A stretch of DNA of 64,000 bases from Acanthococcus lagerstroemiae (GCA_031841125.1 CM063107.1:63809814-63873813), one strand, 5' to 3'. Shown: positions 12,500 through 24,130, counted from the stretch's first letter. The notes: generated from the letters alone by a model not told the origin. Translations and numbers: made by a program.

Positions 12500-12557
12500 T
12501 TTATTTATTTATTTATTTAGGTCCCTCCAACAGCCGAAGCCAATTATAGGAGGGACC
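12500..12557 (-). repeat. LINE A 3' terminus: 9-bp hairpin plus tandem tail
   Basis: GGTCCCTCC (12520-12528) and GGAGGGACC (12549-12557) form a perfect inverted repeat around a 20-base loop, directly followed (minus sense) by (AAAT)n at 12500-12519. A 3' stem-loop next to a short tandem repeat is the usual priming end of CR1/L2-type LINEs, where the protein recognises its RNA. Confidence 0.7.
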
Positions 12558-12800
12558 GTTACAATAAGAATTATAAAAGAGAAATAAAAAAAAAATGGAA
12601 TGAAACTAATAGAAGTAAAAAATCATAAAAAATGAAAAAGTAAATAAAAGTAGAAGTAAAAAATAATAAAAAATGAAAAAGTAAATAAAATTAAAAGTAA
12701 ATAATAGTAATAATAAACGAAGGAAAAACTGATAATAATAATAATAATAATAATAATAAAACAATATAGTATGTATAATATAAATATAATAAATAATAAA
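12558..12800 (-). repeat. LINE A 3' UTR, AT-rich with (TTA)n
   Basis: Between the ORF2 stop and the terminal hairpin lies simple AT-rich sequence. It includes a (ATA)-type triplet run on the plus strand at about 12733-12759 and two near-identical copies of AAAATCATAAAAAATGAAAA-like units around 12616-12686. No coding potential. Confidence 0.6.
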
Positions 12801-12815
12801 TGTGCCGCACGTCCG

Positions 12816-15697
12816 CTATCCCACAGCTCCCCATCCCTCCACTAACCGCTTAAACGCTGATCTAGGCATACTATACATGTCAGCGCAAGTACACTCTGTC
12901 AAAAAATCATTCGTAATTTTCATGATGTTGTTTAATGGCGAAAATTCCATTTTAGTGGTGCGATATTTTTTCAGAGAGAAGTATTTTTTGTATCTAGATT
13001 GTATTTTTGGGGCCCAAATATTTATTTCTATAAGTAGTTTTTCATCGTTAATGTTACCGTGAATTAGATCATATAGAAACATTATTGCTGTTTTTTCTCT
13101 TCGTTTTCTTAGAGATTCAATTTCATATCCAGCCAAAATTTCAGAATAGGGTATGTTTTCAGGGTCAGGGTAGTATTCAAAATCTTTAAAATAAACGTAC
13201 CTCAGAAATCTATTTTGTATTTTTTCTATTTTTTCAATGACTTTGAGAGTATGTGGAAACCAAACTAAAACTCCGAATTCCAGAAGTGATCTAACAAAAG
13301 AAAAATATAGTATTTTCAAGGTGCTAGTTTTTTTGAAGTTCGCAGAGTTCCTGACAATGAAGTACGCCATTCTCCTCGCCCTAGACATAACACTTTCAAT
13401 GTGATCGTGAAAGGTCAACTCCCTGTCCAAAAGGATGCCCAAATCTCTGATCTTATCTGACCTAGTTAGTTTTTTTCCCAATATAGCGTACTCGTATTCG
13501 ATGTATTGCTTTTTTCGAGTGAAAGTAGTATAAGTGCATTTCCCAACGTTTAACGAAAGCCTATTTTCAATGCTCCAGCGCGCGAGTCTATCTAAATCTT
13601 TTTGCAGGCTTTCAAAATCTGTGTGGTGTTTTATTGAACGGTACATTTTTACATCATCAGCGTACATCAGTATTTCCGAGTCTTGGATCACTGAAGGCAA
13701 GTCGTTAACGAATAGTAAAAATAGCAAGGGACCAAGATTTGAGCCTTATGGCACTCCAGATGGGCATGCAAATTTTTCCGATGTACGACCCCTGTACGAA
13801 ACATACTGTACCCTACCAGTAAGATATGACCAAAAGAAGTCACATAAATTATCTGAAAATCCTAAATCATTCAGCTTTTTCTTCAGAATCCTATGATTTA
13901 CAGAATCGAATGCTTTTTGAAAATCAGTATAAATAACATCTACTGATATACCTTCGTCCATACTTCGATTTATATATTCTATAAAATTTATTAGGTTCGT
14001 ATTTATCGATCTTCCTCCTACAAAACCATGCTGACTAGATGATATAAGGCATTTCAATTTGGGGTATAGATAGTTGTAAATGATCATTTCGAAAACTTTC
14101 GCTGGCATTGGGATTAAGGATATTGGTCTGTAGTTGGTTACGTTTTCATATGGCTCTTTCTTTGGGATTGGGACTACTTTAGAACATTTCCATGCTGTAG
14201 GGAAGACACAGTTCGATATACTGAGGTTGTACAAGTAGGTTAAGGGTTCTATCAGAAATTCTCCGATCCCCTTATAAACGTATGAAGGAACATTGTCCGG
14301 GCCTAGGGAGTGTTTTACTTTTAATTGTGAAATTGCCATCTTTACGTCTTTTGGCAAAATACGGGTAATGAAGATTGGGGCGCAAGAGGGGGGACATGGT
14401 GCAACTGTGACTGGGGACACTACATCTTCCAACACGTATACAGAATGAAAAAATTCAGCGAATGCTGAAGTCATTTCATCTCCCTCTCTTACTATTCCCT
14501 TCATATCCTTGAGGAAATTAGAACTCCCAGTTTTTGACTTTTTTTTATTGATCTCTTTCCAGAAATGTTGTGGGTTTTTATTGTAATTATTTTCCAGGTC
14601 AGTACCATGCCTAATTTCAGCCTCTTTAATCATTTTTTCGTCTCTTTCCTGAGATCCTGAAACCTGTTTAAATAAGTATTTATACCGGGTTTCTTATACA
14701 TTTGCCTAGCGCGTTCCTTATATTTTAGCTTACAAATTATTTCTTTATTAAACCACGGAGGGTATTTCGCTTTCTTCGTTTTTATTGTGTTGCGATAATT
14801 TGGTACATGCGTATGGATGATTTGATTTACTACCCCGCTGAAATGCTTCTCTGCTTCATCTACATTTTTTATGAGGTACAGTGGGCTCCAGTCAGTGTCT
14901 CTGAAGGCATAATAAAGACCTAGAAAATCGGCTTTAGCGTAGTTTAAAAATGACGAGTCTGAGGCATGATACCAATCAGAAAGGCCCTTACGTGCTGGTA
15001 ATGGTATATGGATAGTGAGAGGGGGATGGAAGGCGTCTTCTTTTAGAAGAAGGGACTCTCCACGCTGGACCTGTAAGTTGGGTTGATTTGTTAATACAAG
15101 ATCGAGCATTTTCCCTTGAAAGTTCGGAATATTATTTAACTGCCTCAGTTGACAAGGTTGCATGAAATCAAGAAGATCATTGATTTTGCCGTTCATATCT
15201 TTACTATGGTGTAAACCATACCCTGGTATGTTGAAATCACCTAATATTAGTACTTCATTTTGAACTAGTTCAGGAATGGAAGAGATTGCATCGTATATTT
15301 CTTTATATACTGATCTCGGAAGGCCGGGAGGTATGTAGAAAGAGCCTATGTATAGTGCTAGTGAGACTCTAGGTATTTTCATTCGGATCCACACACAGTC
15401 ATATAGTTTATTATCGAAGTCTTGAAAAGATAATCTCGCCGAACTAAGAGCACCTTCTTTTACAGCTATAAGTGTTCCACCCCCTCGGTTGGTACCGTGC
15501 ACTGCAGTATTCCTATCATGTCTGTAAACTCTGTAGTTATCAAACATTTCACCTGAATATATACCATCATGTAACCAAGTTTCAGTAATTGCAATGATGT
15601 CATATTGATTTTGTAATACTGCTAGATGAAATTCAGACAGTTTTGTTCTAATGCCTCTTACATTTTGGTAAAAACATGTGTAGGACCTTTTCTCCAT
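12816..15697 (-). pseudogene. LINE A ORF2: endonuclease-reverse transcriptase (one frameshift, one stop)
   Basis: The N-terminal apurinic-type endonuclease (15697-14630) shows QNVRGIRTK, ITETWL, LGDFNIPGYG and the final DAFHPPL in place of the usual SDHxP. The reverse transcriptase (14633-12816) shows KVVPIPKKE, NYRPISLIP, QHGFVGGRS, TDFQKAFDSVNH, SGVP-GSNLGPLLF and the catalytic LMYADDVKMY, then a thumb-like region ending WGAVG. The two parts are offset by one base at an A6 run near 14635, where the upstream frame stops and the downstream one starts in an ATGA overlap. A TAA stands where SGVPQGS would have CAA (13746-13748). Otherwise the frame is open for about 960 codons. The protein would nick chromosomal DNA and reverse transcribe the element's RNA at the nick. 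Confidence 0.85.
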
Positions 15698-15984
15698 TTT
15701 ATGGACGTATTACAACTCTTTTCAGATCGTAAAGTGAGATGACAGAGCAGTGAGAACAACGTAGAAATAGTATGCCCCGACCAAATAAAGAAGTAGAGGA
15801 GGAGGGGACCAGCGAGACAAGCGGAACACGGCACATGTAAATAAAATTATAAGGTATAGGTTAATACAATCATTCTGCCCTGGCAGAGAGCTATACCTAC
15901 TAGTATGGAAGATACGTAATTCATGAACTATACTAAGATTATTACTAAGATAAAACACCTTATTATCTGGCGAGCCACACATGA

Positions 15985-16850
15985 TTAGTTGGAATTGCCC
16001 GTTGTGTCTACTGCTTTCGCCGCTTCGATATCTGCCAGAGTATCTATATACATTGCACGCTGTGTGTCGTTCTTCCATGCCAGGATTCTTCCGTCACGCG
16101 TTGTGACACGTTTGAAGCCAAACTGCGTTTTTAGAGTCAGAGCTTTCTTGAACAACTCCGCGCGATGTTTTGGAAGATGTTCGTTTACGAATATATTGTG
16201 TTTGGTTCTACTTGTAAAACCTAGATCCGATGAGTTCAACCTATTCTTTCGGCACTCTCTGACGAACAAATGTTTGTGGGTTCGCCTTACAAACTTGACC
16301 ACGATATTAGGGGGTCGACTATTCGAATTTGAAGATGGCAGCCTATGACTAATATCGATATCACTGGTGGTTAATTGAATACCAACTTTCTCAGCCAACG
16401 CTACTACGAGATTATCGGTCGACTCGCCGGGCAACACCGGTATGCCCTGAACAATAGCATTATTACGCCTGAGATACACGTATCTGTATTTTCTTGATAC
16501 TGTATTCTAGCCGCCTTTTCTCGTTCCAGATCACTTTTCAGGGCTTTATTTTCATCTTCCAGGGTTTGTAATTCTATTATTCTATTTTCTAAACTATCCA
16601 TACGTTTTTTGAGAGCCACAACCTCACCCAAGGTTCTCTTGAATTCCGTTACCTCGTCTTTGATAGGTTTGATTTCTTCCTGTAATACTTTCCGTACAAT
16701 CATTTCAATTCGTTTTTCCATGTTCTTATCGATTGTCTGCTTGTCAACAACGATGGGTAATTTCGCTGCGCTGGCCAAGTCTTTCGTGCAATTTTGACAT
16801 TTTCCTTCAGCAGGTAAAAACTTCCCACACACGTTGCAGTTATTAGGCAT
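15985..16850 (-). pseudogene. LINE A ORF1: zinc-finger, coiled-coil, nucleic-acid-binding protein (one frameshift)
   Basis: The N-terminus has NCNVCGKF and CQNC, a treble-clef-like Cys4 pair. It is followed by a charged heptad-rich coiled coil (about residues 45-125, with LKKRMDSLENRIIELQTLED). After a one-base frameshift near 16480 the frame continues with NAIVQGIPVLPGES, ISHRLPSS, PNIVVKFVRR and GRILAWKND, resembling the RRM-like and C-terminal domains of L1/CR1-type ORF1 proteins. Such proteins coat the LINE RNA. It precedes ORF2 by 287 bases. The ATG at 16850 is chosen because the Cys pair starts right after it. Confidence 0.75.
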
Positions 16851-17093
16851 TTTACTACTTGATACGAAGCTACGAACACAGCAAGTTTAGGTATTATCTA
16901 CGCGACAAAACGCTAAGCAACGTACTAGAGCGCACCAACACACGTCATAACGCACTGAAAAATTATTGTTTCAATATTGCTCATAGAGTACATTACATTT
17001 GTATGTGAGGTGGCGCTGTATGCGCCGAGCGCTCAGACTTAGCAGTCCATTGCGCTATTCCTCAAGTTGCTGTTAAGGATCAGCTCAGTAGCC

Positions 17094-18284
17094 TCACTTT
17101 ATAGCCAAAGTGAGAATTTTATTTAGCTCTTTCCCTTTGACTTCACTGCGTGCTGGATATTCTAGCCCCAATGCTTCGCGTCTTGTCCCGGCTATTGCTG
17201 GGCACCGACATATGATATGGATCGTGGTTTCTTTCTCTTCTCCACAGTACCTACAGGAGCCGCTTCTTTCCACTCCTATTTTATACCACATGTGTTTTGT
17301 GGCTCCATGACCGGTTAGAAAATCGACCATTAGCCTTGCATGTTTCCTGTCAAGCCCTAATAGGAACTTGGCATACTTACTGGGGGTGTCCCCTATCAGT
17401 GTTTTGCTGACGTTCATGCCACTGGCCAACCGCCAGCGCATTTCCGTCTGCTGACTTATCTAGGCCTTTACTTTGTATTTTATGACGCTGTATGCTACAG
17501 GAAGACACGGCCTGGGTGTTGCCAGTTCCTTTTTTATGCCCTCCTGAGCTAGCTTGCCAGCGATCATGTTCCTTTTATACCGTAGTGTCCCGGTGTCCAT
17601 AGTATGGTGACCCGGTTCTCCTGAGCAAGGGTGTATAGTTTGTTAACACACTCCGCCACTACCAGGGATGTAGTTTGGTGTGACGATAGTACCTTGATAG
17701 CCGATTGACCGTCTGTACAGATATAGATCTGCTTATTAACAAGGCCCTTCTGCTGGCTTCTGTCAATGGCCAGTGCCACTGAATAGTTGTCAACGCCTTT
17801 TGCATTCGTGATTCCGATTCCTACATTTTGGTCATTGTTAAAGACATCCGCAAACCACACATTCTCCTTTTTTCCCAGAATGCTTGGCCACCTCTTTTCT
17901 CAAGCCTCCCGTGTGGGTATGCTTAGCGCACGGTATGGCTTGTCAAAGAAGTGTTCCATCGCAATTCTGTCCTTTGGCATCCCAAAGCATTTGTCTATCA
18001 CACCCCGCCATCTCCCATATCCTTGTGTGACCTGTTTTATTGGCCTGAAGGTTTGGTCGACCCAGACAATAAGCCGCCATTATCGCCGCTGCTTCTATAG
18101 CAGTGTGTAGTGGTGGCAAGTTTAGGAGTTTTTCCAGTGCCTTTGTCGGCACCGTACTCATTGCCCCCGTTGTCATCACGCACGCGATCCTTGCAGGTGG
18201 TCTAGTTCCTCTCTGACTTTGGCCAGGTGGACCCGGCCCCACCACACAATAGCCGCATATGTGATTCTGGGACATATTACACCG
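17094..18284 (-). pseudogene. LINE C ORF2 C-terminal part: RT thumb, RNase H and zinc knuckle
   Basis: From 18284 downward the frame reads VICPRITYAAIVWWGRVHL (thumb), then in other frames KALEKLLNLPPLHTAIEAAA. Next come the RNase H domain with IYICTDGQSAIKVLSS and VTILWTPGHYGIKGT (17860-17564) and the C-terminal CRYCGEEKETTIHIICRCPA knuckle (17441-17094, Cx2C-Hx4C). RNase H motif residues D (TDGQSA) and H (WTPGH) are visible. At least three frameshifts separate the pieces. Confidence 0.75.
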
Positions 18285-18292
18285 ATATATAT

Positions 18293-18554
18293 ATAAGTTC
18301 GAAATAAACTCACAGGACGTAATCGATGCGAGAATATAATTAATAACGAATCGATTAAACGTGCGGTTACAATTTCGCGTAAATGACTAAATCGGCGAGA
18401 ACGTGCACTCGGTGCTATTACAATAATCGCTCTCACAGATATACATGATTTAACAATATTCGGGTACTCCGATGAGACACATACAATCAGCGTGCAAGCT
18501 TCAACGGGATGAAGACTACGTGTTCCAAGAAGAGGCAGTCAGACGAATTCTTAC
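18293..18554. mobile_element. 262-bp insertion in LINE C, flanked by ATATATAT
   Basis: The LINE C frame reads MTHWIY before and IYIGVICPRITY after this segment, and rejoins as MTHWIYIGVICP once it is removed together with one ATATATAT (18285-18292 and 18555-18562). The insert itself is non-coding and has no clear inverted ends (ATAAGTTCG against GTAAGAATTCG when inverted is weak). It could be a degenerate MITE or a solo LTR. Confidence 0.6.
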
Positions 18555-18562
18555 ATATATAT

Positions 18563-19367
18563 CCAGTGTGTCATTTTTGGAGAGAGTCCCCAGGTCCTAC
18601 CGACACAGATGCGGCAAGCCCAAAGAGCCTCAATCCCTTTTCTTATTTTATCTGTGACGTAATCCCTCCGGGAGAGTATTTCGTCAAGATATACTCCTAA
18701 GTACTTCACCTCTCCTGTGAGGGCTAACGGACTTCCTTTGTATTGCACCTTGATCAACTCCGTACTTTTCCTTTTACAGGTGAAAAGAGTGATCTCAGTT
18801 TTGTCCGGGTTTATCGATAACCCCTTTTTCACACACCATTTTCCCACACGTCGGAGTCCCCACTGCGTTAACTCCGCGATGGTTCCCAGAAATTTGCCGG
18901 TTACCGCCACAGCCAAATCATCAGTGTAGCCCTGCGTGTATATTTTTTGGCCGTTTAACTCCTCCAGCAAACTGTCCGCCACCAGAATCCACAGTAGGGG
19001 AGAGAGTACTCCCCCTTGTGGGCAGCCCATGATGGTCGTTGCATGGATCCGTTCTAGTTGGTATGTTATCCGGATCTCCCTGCCATCTAGCTTAGATACA
19101 ATCCAGTTTATTAAACTTTCCTTCGCGTCAAACGCTCACTGTATATCCATGAATGTTGCCAGGACATAATCTCCGCCAGTCATCCTTCTCTTAATTGCTG
19201 TAACAAGCGAGTGTAGTGATGACTCTACTGACTTGCCTGTCCTATATGCATGCTGATTCTCATGTAGTGGGGACCTTTTCAGGGTAACCTCTCTTAAGTG
19301 CCTGTCTATCAGCCTTTCCAAGGTTTTTAGCATGAATGATGAGAGACTTATCGGCTTGTAGGATTTG

Positions 19368-19369
<2 letters not shown>
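18563..19369 (-). pseudogene. LINE C ORF2 reverse transcriptase core
   Basis: Starting just after the poly(A) of the inserted LINE, the frame reads AKSYKPISLSSFMLKTLERL, then HENQHAYRTGKSVESSLHSL and, after a frameshift, MGCPQGGVLSPLLWILVADS and the catalytic box GYTDDLAVAV (YTDD rather than YADD), followed by KTEITLFTCK. These are RT fingers and palm motifs in order. The break between the two frames is near 19135, where TCACTG replaces the expected coding joint. Confidence 0.75.
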
Positions 19370-19401
<32 letters not shown>

Positions 19402-20194
19402 AAATTTATTGACACAACATATTCATACAGACAACAGATCTCTCCACTGCTTTTACAATCAGTTTATCGCACTGGTGAGGTCTGATTGAGTTCTTATGTG
19501 TATACTATACAATACATCTATTTACCAATCCACTTATAGACGAGCTTATAGTACGTATACATTTTACACCCCTCTTTTTTTTTGGCGTTACATTGGACAG
19601 AGCGTTACTGAATATCTTTTTTGGTTTTCAATATTTCTTTCAAAAATTTGTTTATTTTGACATAGCTTTCTTTTTCTTGTAAACATTTTCCTAAGATCTC
19701 CTCTGCAATATTATGTTTCGTTCTGATTTGATTAAAATTTTGACATTCTATAAAAGTGTGATCTGGACTATCTTCATATTTTTTATTACAAACCCTACAA
19801 CGACTGTTATCTGTTATTTGGTATTTCTGTAGATATGTTGCAAAATTACCATGTCCGGTGAGGTATTGTGTTAGGAAATAGTTAGATTTTAGATTTTTAT
19901 TTTTTAGTCTCTCTTCTATGTGAGGAATCAGTTTTGCCGTTCTTCTTCCTGTCTTCTCTGTGCTATATTGTTCTTGCCATATTTTATTTGTTTCTTGTTT
20001 TACTTCCTTTATTTTCTCTTTTAGTTGCTTTTCTGTAAATTTTCTGGTTCTCGCTTCCGCTTCAATTCTTTTTATTCTATTAATTTGTTTTAGTTGTAGG
20101 TCTATTGGTGTCACTCCGGCTATTACATATGTGGCAGTATGTGAGACTGTTCTATACACAGATATCACTCTAATTTATTTTTTTTTGGCTTTGA
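19370..20194 (-). mobile_element. LINE B2: 5'-truncated LINE 3' end with poly(A)
   Basis: The 187-codon frame 20168-19605 carries a C-terminal domain with YRTVSHTATYVIAG, TGRRTAKLIPHIEERLKNK, YLTGHGNFATYL and the knuckle CRVCNKKYEDSPDHTFIEC (CxxC-HxxxxC). This is the part that follows the RT and RNase-H region in R1-like LINEs. A 3' UTR of about 200 bases contains AATAAA just before a 28-base poly(A) (T on the plus strand, 19370-19397). It is homologous to the 3' part of the neighbouring copy B1 but about 50 percent diverged at protein level. Confidence 0.7.
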
Positions 20195-22600
20195 TTTTTT
20201 TTTTTTTGTACTGTATGACGTGTACTTAGTTTACTTCATTATTACAGTGGATAGACTAGTTCTTCAATTAATATATTTTTCTTTCTTTTTCATGATTTCA
20301 TTTACATAGTCGATTGTTATTTGTATGCTGTTGCGATTTTCAAACCAGTTTTTGCTTATATTTTCAATTTTGTGCTTATTTCTAATTTCTTTGAAAGCGG
20401 GACATGTCAAGAAGGTGTGATCTGGAGTGTCTGTTAATTTTTTTTTGCAGTTTATGCAGGTGTCATCTTCTATGATTTTGAATTTTTTTAAATATACGCC
20501 AAAGTTTCCGTGACCTGTTAGGAATTGTGTGAGGTAGAAGTTAGGTTTTAGTTCTTTATTTTTAAGTCTTTCTTCAATGTTTGGTATCAGTTCATAAGTT
20601 CTTCTTCCTTTTTCGGAGGTGTTATATTCTTCTTGCCAGAGATTGATGTATTTAGCTTTAGTTTCATTTATTCTCTCGTTTTTTTGGGTTGGAGTGAGTT
20701 GGGATGTTTTTATTGTTTTGATTTCGTTACTTCTCAGTATTTGTAGATCAGTTGGTAATATTCCTGCAATTACGTTTGTGGCTGTGTAAGAGACTGTTCT
20801 ATATGCGGCTATGACTCCTAATAGTATTTTTCTTTGCTCTTTTTGGATTTTTTTTTGTTTTTTTTTAAACTTATTTTTGGGTAGTAAATTTTGCAGCCAT
20901 ACTCTATTATTGACCTGAAAAGTGCGGAGTATAGAATTTTCCTGTCTGTGTATTTTAGACCAAAAGTGTTGTTACAGAGAGCAGTTATTTTGCAATAGTA
21001 TTTTTTGATTTTATCCAATATGTAGTTAGTGTGATTGTTGAAGTCGAGGTTCTCATCTAAAATTATACCTAGATATTTAATTTCTTTATTGATAAGTATA
21101 TGTTCGTTCTCTTGTTTTAGTTTTTTTCCTATGGCTAGTTTTAGGTTTTGTTTGTTATGTTTTTTTGTTACTAGGATGCTGCTTGTTTTTTGTGGATTCA
21201 GTTTTAGACCTAACTGTTTTAGTGTGTTATTTATAGTCTTGATTGTTTTATTTATTTGTTCAATGTCTTGATCGTTCTGGATTCCGGCTATTAGCAAGAG
21301 GTCGTCTGCGTAGCTTATTAATTCTGTGTTGTTGCTCCCTGTTTTGCATTTTTTGTGAACTTTGGCCATTGCAATGTTGAAGATTGTTGGAGACAGTGCT
21401 GAGCCTTGTGGGACCCCTGCTGTTAGTTTTTGTTGGTGTATTATCTTGTTGTTATTGGTATCAAAGAAAATTATTTCTCTGTCGATTAGGAAGCTTTTTA
21501 TTAAGTTCATGAAGTTGTCATCCGAGTTATTTTCTCTGAGACAGTTTGTTATGGAAGACCATTTTATTGTATCGAAAGCTCCACTAATGTCAAAACTAAT
21601 TAGCAGGGTCATTTTTATTTGTTTTTTGGTGATATTATTTTCTATTTTGTTGATGCATTTCTCTATTGCAGTTTCTGTTGATTTTTTTAAAATGTATCCG
21701 TATTGATTTTTGTGTATCATTTCTTTGGTTTTAATCAGTTCTTCTATTAGTTGACGTATAATTTTTTCATAAACCTTGCCTAGATTTGGGAGTAGGGCTA
21801 TAGGACGATATGAGTTTGGTTTAGTTGAGTCTTTTCCCGGTTTGTTTAGTAGTTTGATTTTGCAGGTTTTCCAGAAGCAAGGGAAATGTTGGAGCTCAAG
21901 GTACTTATTGAAATTGGTTAATAGTAGATCTGGATGTTTTTTGTGTAGTATTTTTATCATTTTGTTGGATATGCCGTCAGGTCCGTTTGCCTTTTTGTTA
22001 TTTAGTTTTTTGATAAGGTGATTGAGTTCATATGGCTCTATTGATAATTTAGTGTTGCTCTTGCTTATGTTTGGGTAGTTAGGTACGCTGTCTTTAATCT
22101 GTGGGAATAATTTTTCACATATTAATTCGATTTTTTCTTTTTCTCCTGTTACATCTTCGTTATTGTCTTTTTTGAGAGGTGGAAAATTAAAATTAGTTAG
22201 TTTATTCATTATTATTTTATAGGGTTTGCCCCAAATATCTGAATTATTAACAAGTTTTTTCCAAGTTTCTGTTCTGTTATAGTCCATTTCTTTTCTGTAG
22301 TCTTTACGAATTATTTTTATTGTTTCTTCTATTATGTTTGTCTCAGCATTATTTTTGTTATTTTTATATTTGTATTTTATTCTTGTTAGTTTTTTAATTG
22401 CTCGTTTATATACGTCTAGTTTCTCGTTCCACCATGTGTTTACTGTATTGATTCTTTTCTTGACAGCACTTTCCTCTTTTATTCTGTTGACTTTTTCAAG
22501 TATCAATTCAACATTTTTGTCAGCTTCTGCTGAATTAGTTGATTTTTTAGTCAAGTTTATCTCCTTAGTGAAGTCATTTTGAATGATTTTTTCCTCAAAG
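20195..22600 (-). mobile_element. LINE B1: 5'-truncated R1-like LINE with complete RT
   Basis: An open frame of about 590 codons (about 22600-20818) is in phase with the host LINE C frame at its 5' end, so the two appear as one 672-codon frame. It has LNKPGKDSTKPNSYRPIALL, NQYGYILKKSTETAIEK, SFDISGAFDTIKW, TAGVPQGSALSP and SYADDLLLIAG, all RT motifs intact. A frameshift in an A-rich run at about 20850 separates the conserved C-terminal domain (YRTVSYTATNVIAG to CINCKKKLTDTPDHTFLTC), which ends at 20264. It ends in a 13-base poly(A) at 20195-20207. The endonuclease is absent because of 5' truncation. Confidence 0.8.
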
Positions 22601-23066
22601 TTATTATAGGGGTCTTTGCCTGGTTTAGGCAAAAACACCACTCTGACACCCCTCCATGATTTTGGAATGTGCCCTAGGGCTAATGATGCCCTGAGGACCC
22701 TAATGAACGTTCCCATTATGGTCTCTAGTCCTGTTTGTAGGCAGACTGGATAGATTCCACCTGGGCTCGGTGCTTTGCACGGCGAGAATCCCGACATACC
22801 CTGTCTAGTGTAAACACCTCCTTCGCCGTTTCCCAATCCGTTCCTCTTTGCATACAGTCGGCTCCTGGCTGCGGCTGTGTGTTTTCCATGATTTTTGCTC
22901 CCGGAAAGTGCGTGTCAATGAGGTGCTCTATTGCCTCTCTCGAGGCGGTGGAGAAACCACCTGTCGGGAGTTCGAGCGGCACCTCTTCCACCCACCTTTC
23001 CTTACTGAGAAGTTTTTGCAGGCCGTCTCCGGTATCTTTTCTATAGATTCGCAGAAACGTCTCCAC
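22600..23066 (-). pseudogene. LINE C ORF2: linker and start of RT, broken by LINE B1
   Basis: Frames 23066-22725 and 22836-22600 overlap and continue the same protein after a frameshift. ETFLRIYRKDTGDGLQKLL and GGFSTASREAIEHLIDTHFP form the linker, then APSPGGIYPVCLQTGLE, IPKSWRGVRVVFLPKPGKDPYN the first RT motifs. The usual GPDG is SPGG here, a decayed motif. Codons change from LINE C to LINE B1 within AATAACTTTGAGG near 22600. Confidence 0.7.
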
Positions 23067-24103
23067 CCCTCTGTTTTGGCTTGTTTGACCGCCTTTTTAT
23101 ATGCTTTTTGGGCCTCATGATATAATTCCCAGTAAGCCGGTGTATTTTTTTTAGTGCAGCCCTCAGCCTTCTTCGAGTGTCTTTCCTACGTTTCCTCAAC
23201 GCTGCTGTCCACCAGATGGTTTTGCGTAATTTTATTATCTTAGGCTCAGAGTTCTTCTCGTAGGCGTCCCGGAGTGCACCATCCAGTATGTTGGCTTGGG
23301 CTGCGAGGTCGTCTACGTTCTGAATCCGTTGCCAGTTGTATCTTGTCAGTCTTTCTAAATCATTTTTGAAGCCTCCCCGGTTTGTTTTCCTAGGGCTCCT
23401 AATAGCTCTCTGTTCCTCCGTAGGTGCCCGGATCTGGTATTGGATGTATCGGTGATCTGATAAAGACGGTTCGTCCAACACTCTCCATCCCTGGATTCGG
23501 TCCCTAAGTTTGGAATAACAGAGTGTTATGTCTATAACTTCTTGCCTCACTTTTGTGACAAACGTTGGTTTGCTTCCCTCATTTAGAACCAGCAGATCCT
23601 GTGTCGCAAGGTAGTCTACTAGCCCTTTCCCTCCCGGATTTGTGGCTGTACTCCCCCAAATAGTATGGCGCGAGTTGGCATCGCATCCGACGAGATGATC
23701 CAGCTTTTCTCTCACACAGTATTCTGCCAGTTCCCTGAGCTCATCAGTTGGGGGAGGGTCCCGAGAGTCAGATGGGAAACATGCTGAGCATATCGCTATC
23801 TTCTTCTTGTTCCCTCCCTCCTCATATTCCAAAATGGCCGCCACAAGATTCCGTAGGGTAAAACCCGGTATTGCTGTGCGTGCAGCTCACTTGATACGTT
23901 AGTATCGCTGCACGTGGTCTTCCTGCATTTTTTGCATAAATGAGGGGGGGGGGCTGTGCCATCTGTATACCTCTCACTTGTTCCCGATGATCCCGTGGTT
24001 CTTGTAACAGGCATATATTTGTTTGCCCCTTTTGCCGTCTCCTGCTCAGTAGGTAACAGGCGGCTTTGCATTGGTGCAGATTAATTTGCAATACCCTTAT
24101 CAT
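23041..24103 (-). pseudogene. LINE C ORF2: apurinic-type endonuclease
   Basis: The frame opens MIRVLQINLHQCKAACYLL with CLLQEP (24103-23822). It continues after a frameshift as MAAILEYEE, VGCDANSRHTIWGS, DYLATQDLLVLNEGSKPTF, VIDITLC and SDHRYIQYQI (23844-23041). Catalytic N, E, DxN and SDH positions are all recognisable, as in R1/LOA-type LINE endonucleases. A poly-G interruption near 23943-23951 may account for part of the frame loss. Confidence 0.75.
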
Positions 24104-24130
24104 TCCATGTATAGCTTTTCTCTGTTATCC

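Larger units (their letters stand above)
12500..16960 (-). mobile_element. LINE A: CR1/L2-like non-LTR retrotransposon, nearly intact
   Basis: Reading on the minus strand the element has a probable 5' end near 16960, ORF1 (16850-15985), ORF2 (15697-12816), an AT-rich 3' UTR, a 9-bp-stem hairpin and a short tandem-repeat tail. It lacks an RNase H domain. An ORF1 with coiled coil and nucleic-acid-binding domain, plus a microsatellite rather than poly(A) tail, points to the CR1/L2/Daphne group rather than Jockey. Only one frameshift in ORF1 and one frameshift plus one stop in ORF2 separate it from coding capacity, so the insertion is fairly young. The 5' boundary is a guess. Confidence 0.8.

Noticed and set aside
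16404..16500. End of the upper LINE A ORF1 frame (VIMLLFRAYRCC...) as a real C-terminus
   Set aside because: It is the out-of-frame tail after a one-base shift. The other frame continues the conserved domain.
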